Origin: Pseudomonadota bacterium
GTDB lineage: Bacteria; Myxococcota_A; Polyangia; Haliangiales; Haliangiaceae
Assembly: GCA_023386455.1 (NCBI GenBank)
Contig: JAEWJO010000056.1
Coordinates: 1 to 8,698 of the forward strand
Reading direction: 5' to 3'
DNA length: 8,698 bases
In this document: positions 5,001-8,698 of the stretch, one piece after another
How the letters are laid out: each line of letters opens with the position of its first letter
Numbering within the stretch: the first letter of the stretch is position 1
Notes under the pieces: model-generated
Seen by the model: only the letters and a program-made list of their open reading frames with translations
Database searches by the model: none
What the model was told of the DNA's origin: nothing
Position numbers and translations under genes: made by a program

Positions 5001-6587
5001 GTGCGCCAGGTCGTGCTCGCGTTCGCGTTTGCCGCCTGGCTCGCGGGACCTGTGTCGGCACAGACTCCGGAAACGCCGGAGCCGACGCCGCGGCCCGTGC
5101 CGGTGCCGATCGATCACGACGCACCGAAGGAGCCGGGCAGCGATGGTCCGCACGGCGTGCCGGTCGAGCCCGCGCCTGCACCGGCGCAGACCGAGCCGGT
5201 GGCACCGGCGCAGCCGCAGCCGGCGGAGCCTGCACCGGCGCAGCCGACACCTGCCTGGAGGCCGCTGCAGACCGCGGAGGTCCCCGCCGAGGGCGCCGAG
5301 ATCAGGAAGATCGTCGTCGAGGACAACAAGAAGACGACCGCCGAGACGGTCGAGCTGATCAGCCAGCTCGAGGTCGGCGACCTCTGGACGCCCGACATGG
5401 TCGACGTCGTGAAGTCGCGGCTCGTGTCGAGCGGCCTGTTCAAGGACGTCGAGGTGTACTGGACGAAGGATGGCGGCGGCGTCGCCGTGCACATCCTCGC
5501 CAAGGACAAGCACTCGTGGGTGATCGCGCCGGCGTTCTACAACCAGCCGACGAACAAGGGCTTCGGCGTCGGCTACGGTGAGAACAACCTCGGCGGCAAG
5601 AACCAGAAGCTCCTGCTCTACGGTCAGATCGCGACCGGCGACTCGTTCTTCATCGGTGCGTGGCTGGTGCCCGCGATCGGCGGCACGCGGTTCTATTCGC
5701 AGCTCGACACGTACTTGAAGAGCGCGCGCAACATCGAGTACTCGGCACCGCAGAGCTACCTGATCGACGGCGAAGGCGCGAACGCCGTGCGGCCGGTTCG
5801 CGAGTCGCGCATCCACTACCTGAACTTCGGCGGACGCCTCGGCGTCGAGATCTTCCGCGGGATCAAGATCGACGCGCGACTCCGCGGCGCGAAGGTCAGC
5901 TACAAGGACATCCGGCTCGCCGAGGATGCGAGCCCCGACGACGTGATGCCGGGCACCGACCCGATGAACGTGCCGAAGCCCGGTGCCGAGGGCCTGGACA
6001 TCTCGAACGAGATCGCGCTGACGATCGATCGGCGCGCGAACTGGTACGGCGTGCAGACCGGCCACAAGTACCACGTGAGCTTCGAGCACGCGCTCCCGTC
6101 GCTCGGCTCGGACTTCATCTACTGGTCGGCGAGCGCGGACGCGTTCAAGGCGTACCAGGTGCTCGAGCGGCACAACCTCGTGCTGAAGGGGCAGGTGCAG
6201 TACGGCCGCGACCTACCGTTCCAGCAGGAGTTCTTGACCGGCGGCACGTCGATGCGCGGCTGGCTCAACAACCAGTTTCGCGGCGACTTCCGCGCGATCG
6301 GCAACCTCGAGTACTCGGTGCCGGTGTTCACGGTCGCCGGGTTCGGCGTTCGCGCGCTGACGTTCTTCGACAGCGCGTACACGACGTTCATGCGCACGAG
6401 CAACCCGCAGCGCCACTACTTGCCGAATTCGCAGGTGCGCGGGCTCGATGGATTCAAGAATTCTGTCGGCATCGGCACGCGCTTCTATTTGCGGCAGATC
6501 GTGTTGCCCCTTCTCGGGCTCGATTTTGGGTATGGTCTCGAAGCTCGTGACTTCCAAGTGTATCTGGCGATCGGCCTTACTGATTAG
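5001..6587 (+). CDS. Omp85/BamA-TamA superfamily outer-membrane protein with proline-rich linker and one POTRA
   Basis: A 528-residue protein from GTG at 5001, chosen because it gives a clean Sec signal peptide: RQ, then a hydrophobic VVLAFAFAAWLAG, then PVSA|Q with cleavage near residue 20. The frame's next upstream start (4911) would bury this signal. Residues 21-96 are proline/alanine-rich and probably disordered. Residues about 100-172 form one POTRA module (IRKIVVEDNKKTTAETV, VVKSRLVSSGLFKDVEVYW, GGGVAVHI). The rest is a beta-barrel of alternating aromatic strands, with the family's lid-loop motif at 414-421, GGTSMRGW. Omp85 proteins insert or translocate proteins across the outer membrane. 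BamA has five POTRAs and TamA three, so this is more likely a specialised paralogue than the essential assembly factor. The protein ends YLAIGLTD, without a terminal aromatic residue. The downstream lipoprotein gene starts inside its last 56 bp, suggesting co-translation; the cargo is unknown. Confidence 0.9.
   Translation: MRQVVLAFAFAAWLAGPVSAQTPETPEPTPRPVPVPIDHDAPKEPGSDGPHGVPVEPAPAPAQTEPVAPAQPQPAEPAPAQPTPAWRPLQTAEVPAEGAEIRKIVVEDNKKTTAETVELISQLEVGDLWTPDMVDVVKSRLVSSGLFKDVEVYWTKDGGGVAVHILAKDKHSWVIAPAFYNQPTNKGFGVGYGENNLGGKNQKLLLYGQIATGDSFFIGAWLVPAIGGTRFYSQLDTYLKSARNIEYSAPQSYLIDGEGANAVRPVRESRIHYLNFGGRLGVEIFRGIKIDARLRGAKVSYKDIRLAEDASPDDVMPGTDPMNVPKPGAEGLDISNEIALTIDRRANWYGVQTGHKYHVSFEHALPSLGSDFIYWSASADAFKAYQVLERHNLVLKGQVQYGRDLPFQQEFLTGGTSMRGWLNNQFRGDFRAIGNLEYSVPVFTVAGFGVRALTFFDSAYTTFMRTSNPQRHYLPNSQVRGLDGFKNSVGIGTRFYLRQIVLPLLGLDFGYGLEARDFQVYLAIGLTD
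5178..5243 (+). repeat. Low-complexity proline/alanine repeat in the Omp85 linker
   Basis: The 12-mer GCACCGGCGCAG occurs three times (5178-5189, 5202-5213, 5232-5243) inside a stretch coding for APAQ-type units (PAPAQTEP, VAPAQPQP, PAPAQPTP). The copies are in frame and interspersed rather than strictly tandem. They encode a flexible linker between signal peptide and POTRA. Confidence 0.7.
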
Positions 6588-8217
6588 CCTCGCGGTCGGG
6601 TGCAGCGGCACGCCGCGCACGAAGGACTCTCCGCGCCCGACGGACGACACCGAGGCCGACACCGAGGTCGACCTGGTGCTCGTCAACGGAGACATCATCA
6701 CGCCCGCCGGTCACCGCGCGAGCCTGGCGATCGCGGGCGATCGCATCCTGCCCGGCGAGCCGCCGGCGACCGCGAAGCGGACGATCGATCTCGGCGGCAA
6801 GAGCGTCGTGATCGGCCTGACCGACGCGCACTGCCATCTCTACGGCCTCGGCACGGACCTCGACAACGTGTCGGTGCGGCAGCTCGACTCCGAGGCGGCG
6901 GTCGTCGAGGTCGTCGCCCGCGCGGCGAAGTCGCGCGCCGCGAGCGAGTGGCTCGTCGGTCGCGGCTGGGATCAGAACCGCTGGCCGGGGCAGCAATTCC
7001 CGACGAAGGCGAGCCTCGATGCGGCGGTCGGCGATCGGCCGGTACTGCTCGAGCGCGTCGACGGCCACGCGTACTGGGTCAACAGCCGGGCGCTCGCCGC
7101 CGCGGCGATCACGAAGGACACGAAGGATCCGCCGGGCGGCAAGATCGTCCGCGACAAGCGCGGCGAGCCGACCGGCGTGCTCGTCGATAACGCGACGCTG
7201 CTCGTCGATCGCGCGATGCCCGTCGCCTCCGCCGAGGTTCGCGAGCGCCGCATCCTCGCCGCCGCGAAGGTCGCCGTCGGGCTCGGCTTCACCGGTGTCC
7301 ACGAGATGGGGATCGACGACGCGACGGTCGCGGTCTACGAAAAGCTCGCCGCCGACAAGCGACTCCCGCTGCGCGTGACCGCGTACCTCCAGGGCAGCAC
7401 GGTCGATCCGGAGACGCTGCGCACGCGCAAACCGATCGCGCCGAACGCGGACAGCTTGTTCGCGATGCCCGGCGTGAAGTTCTTCGCCGACGGCGCGCTC
7501 GGGTCGCGCGGCGCGCGGCTCTACGAGGATTACGACGACGACAAGGGCAACCGCGGCCTGTGGGTCACCGAGCCCGCGAAGCTCGCGGCGGCCGTCGACG
7601 CGGCGGTCGCCGGTGGCTGGCAGACGGCGATCCACGCGATCGGCGACGCGGGCGTCGGCTCGGTGCTCGACGCGTACACGGCCGCGCTCGCGAAGCATCC
7701 CGGCGATCGCCGGCTGCGCATCGAGCACACGCAGGTGATCGCGCCGAACGACATCGCGCGCATGGTCGCGACGCACGCGATCGCATCGATGCAGCCGACG
7801 CACGCGACGAGCGACATGCCGTGGGCCGAGGCGCGCATCGGTCGGGCGCGGATCAAGGGTGCGTACGCGTGGCGCACGATGCTCGACCAGAAGATCCCGC
7901 TCGCGTTCGGCTCCGACTTCCCGGTCGAGGAGGTCTCGCCGCTGCTCGGCCTGCACGCCGCGATCGATCGCACCGACGGCAAGGGCAATCCGGCCGGCGG
8001 GTGGTATCCCGAGCAGAAGATGACGCTCGACCAGGCCGTCGCCGGATTCACGACGGGCGCCGCATTCGCGGCATTTGCCGAGGACCAGAGCGGTACGCGC
8101 GCGGACCTCACGATCTTCGACGGCACGCTCGAGCCTGCGACGATTCTCCAGCGCAAGGCGATCATGACGATCGTCGGCGGCGAGATCGTGTTCGAGGATC
8201 CGGAGGCGCATCTCTAG
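6532..8217 (+). CDS. Amidohydrolase family 3 (YtcJ-like) predicted lipoprotein
   Basis: A 561-residue protein. The N-terminus has a lipoprotein signal: MVSKLVTSKCIWR, hydrophobic SALLISLAVG, then C24 as lipidation site, followed by a polar linker. The enzyme part carries the amidohydrolase-3 pattern: H100 and H102 (TDAHCH), the YtcJ-type GRGWDQNRWPG and DGHAYWVNSRAL, GVHEMG (257-258), KFFADGALGSRGARL (K316), AIHAIGD (H368), RIEHTQV (H399) and FGSDFP (D462). These supply the usual metal-binding and catalytic positions, so it is probably an active metal-dependent hydrolase of an amide, imide or related C-N bond; the substrate cannot be read. It would sit lipid-anchored in the periplasm or at the outer membrane. 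The start is ATG 6532 (alternative GTG 6547); either overlaps the Omp85 gene by 56 or 41 bp, and the signal peptide cannot be encoded without overlap. The usual PG before the first metal motif is IG here. The zinc-ribbon gene starts right after its TAG. Confidence 0.92.
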   Translation: MVSKLVTSKCIWRSALLISLAVGCSGTPRTKDSPRPTDDTEADTEVDLVLVNGDIITPAGHRASLAIAGDRILPGEPPATAKRTIDLGGKSVVIGLTDAHCHLYGLGTDLDNVSVRQLDSEAAVVEVVARAAKSRAASEWLVGRGWDQNRWPGQQFPTKASLDAAVGDRPVLLERVDGHAYWVNSRALAAAAITKDTKDPPGGKIVRDKRGEPTGVLVDNATLLVDRAMPVASAEVRERRILAAAKVAVGLGFTGVHEMGIDDATVAVYEKLAADKRLPLRVTAYLQGSTVDPETLRTRKPIAPNADSLFAMPGVKFFADGALGSRGARLYEDYDDDKGNRGLWVTEPAKLAAAVDAAVAGGWQTAIHAIGDAGVGSVLDAYTAALAKHPGDRRLRIEHTQVIAPNDIARMVATHAIASMQPTHATSDMPWAEARIGRARIKGAYAWRTMLDQKIPLAFGSDFPVEEVSPLLGLHAAIDRTDGKGNPAGGWYPEQKMTLDQAVAGFTTGAAFAAFAEDQSGTRADLTIFDGTLEPATILQRKAIMTIVGGEIVFEDPEAHL

Positions 8218-8698
8218 ATGCGGTTCTGTCCGTTCTGCAGCGCGGAGAATGCCGACGAGATGGCGGCCTGCCAGGCGTGCGGCCGGCGACTCCCGCCGCT
8301 GCCGCCGAGGCGAGCGGGCAGCCGCAACGCGCCGCCGACGGGCATCAACGTGCCGCCGCGCCGCGCGGGCACGACGAATCCACCGCCGAACCCGAACGCG
8401 TCGCAGTCGGCGTTCAAGGGCGATCCGACGGTCGTCGGCGGTGGGCCGACGAGGGTCGATGGTCCGCCCGGTGCGATGCCGCGCGAGAGCGTGCCGTCGC
8501 TTCCGCCGCCCCCTTCCGTCGACGACAGCTGGACGGGCAACCCGAACGCCCCGACGCCGCAGCAGCAGAGCCTGCTCGATGCGCTCTCGCCGGGACCGGC
8601 CGCACAGCGTCGCGATGCGGCGCCCGACCCACGCATCATCGGCGATCGCCGCGGCCTCAACGTGCGGCCGGGCTCGCCGCCGCCGCCGACCCCACCGC
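8218..8698 (+). CDS. Zinc-ribbon protein with a long proline-rich region, 3' end outside the window
   Basis: The ATG at 8218 immediately follows the TAG of the amidohydrolase and the frame stays open to the window edge (160 codons and one base), so the gene is 3'-partial. Residues 1-24 form a minimal zinc ribbon: CPFC (C4, C7), ten residues, then CQAC (C18, C21). After the basic RRLPPLPPRR the sequence becomes low-complexity, rich in Pro, Gly, Asn and Asp, with no recognisable fold by residue 160; a structured C-terminal domain could lie beyond the edge. Zinc-ribbon heads of this MxFCPxC type followed by disordered linkers are common in myxobacteria and usually serve binding rather than catalysis. 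No signal peptide is seen, so it is probably cytoplasmic. GC-rich third positions and the abutting start support a real, translationally coupled gene; no separate promoter is visible. Confidence 0.85.
   Translation, partial: MRFCPFCSAENADEMAACQACGRRLPPLPPRRAGSRNAPPTGINVPPRRAGTTNPPPNPNASQSAFKGDPTVVGGGPTRVDGPPGAMPRESVPSLPPPPSVDDSWTGNPNAPTPQQQSLLDALSPGPAAQRRDAAPDPRIIGDRRGLNVRPGSPPPPTPP

Noticed and set aside
4953..6173. A 406-codon minus-strand open frame opposite the Omp85 gene
   Set aside because: Composition is typical of an antisense shadow (RHRHGPRRRLRR-like runs) and it would also overlap the YbjN-like start region. The plus strand has signal peptide, POTRA and barrel features.
6577..8211. 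A 544-codon minus-strand open frame opposite the amidohydrolase
   Set aside because: It is an Arg/Ala/Asp-rich product of antisense reading in GC-rich DNA, with no domain signature, while the plus strand carries all amidohydrolase motifs.
8214..8660. A 148-codon minus-strand open frame at the right edge
   Set aside because: It is opposite the zinc-ribbon gene, whose CPFC/CQAC motif and abutting ATG make it the real reading. The minus frame is Gly/Pro/Ser filler with no motif.

Overview
The window is GC-rich, with a near-saturated G/C third codon position in most genes. It is packed with bacterial genes separated by 0 to 115 bp. Several things point to a Gram-negative, myxobacterium-like (Myxococcota) genome: an Omp85 outer-membrane protein, a lipoprotein enzyme, a CxxC...CxxC zinc-ribbon protein with a long proline-rich tail, and a protein carrying a lysine/alanine/proline histone-H1-like tail. 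This assignment is an inference from gene style, not from a marker gene.

Left edge (1-468, plus): the end of a small protein that starts like the second half of a SpoVT/AbrB-type DNA-binding domain. Its codon use is less GC-biased than the rest. It converges, with an 8-bp gap, on a leftward block.

Leftward block (4956 to 477, minus strand), in transcription order: a YbjN/TY-Chap-like protein; a PLP-dependent trans-sulfuration enzyme (cystathionine gamma-lyase/synthase type); a VOC (glyoxalase-fold) protein with an H1-like tail; a 115-bp spacer holding a 17-bp triplicate repeat and a perfect GGTTAC-N5-GTAACC inverted repeat; a classical pirin; and a second pirin fused to a YccU-like CoA-binding domain. 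The first three genes are spaced by 4 and 0 bp and probably form one operon. The two pirins overlap by ATGA and probably form a second transcription unit controlled at the palindrome.

Rightward block (5001 to the right edge, plus strand), divergent from the YbjN-like gene across only 44 bp: an Omp85/BamA-like outer-membrane protein with a proline-rich linker and one visible POTRA; an amidohydrolase-3 (YtcJ-like) lipoprotein whose start lies inside the Omp85 gene; and a zinc-ribbon/proline-rich protein that starts on the base after the amidohydrolase stop and runs off the window. The overlap and abutment suggest translational coupling.

I see no CRISPR array, RNA gene, transposon, phage or recognisable defence system. 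The most unusual items are the H1-like tail and the stop-codon repeat of the VOC gene, the pirin-CoA-binding fusion with its candidate operator, and the dual-coded Omp85/lipoprotein junction. None of these alone establishes a new system.
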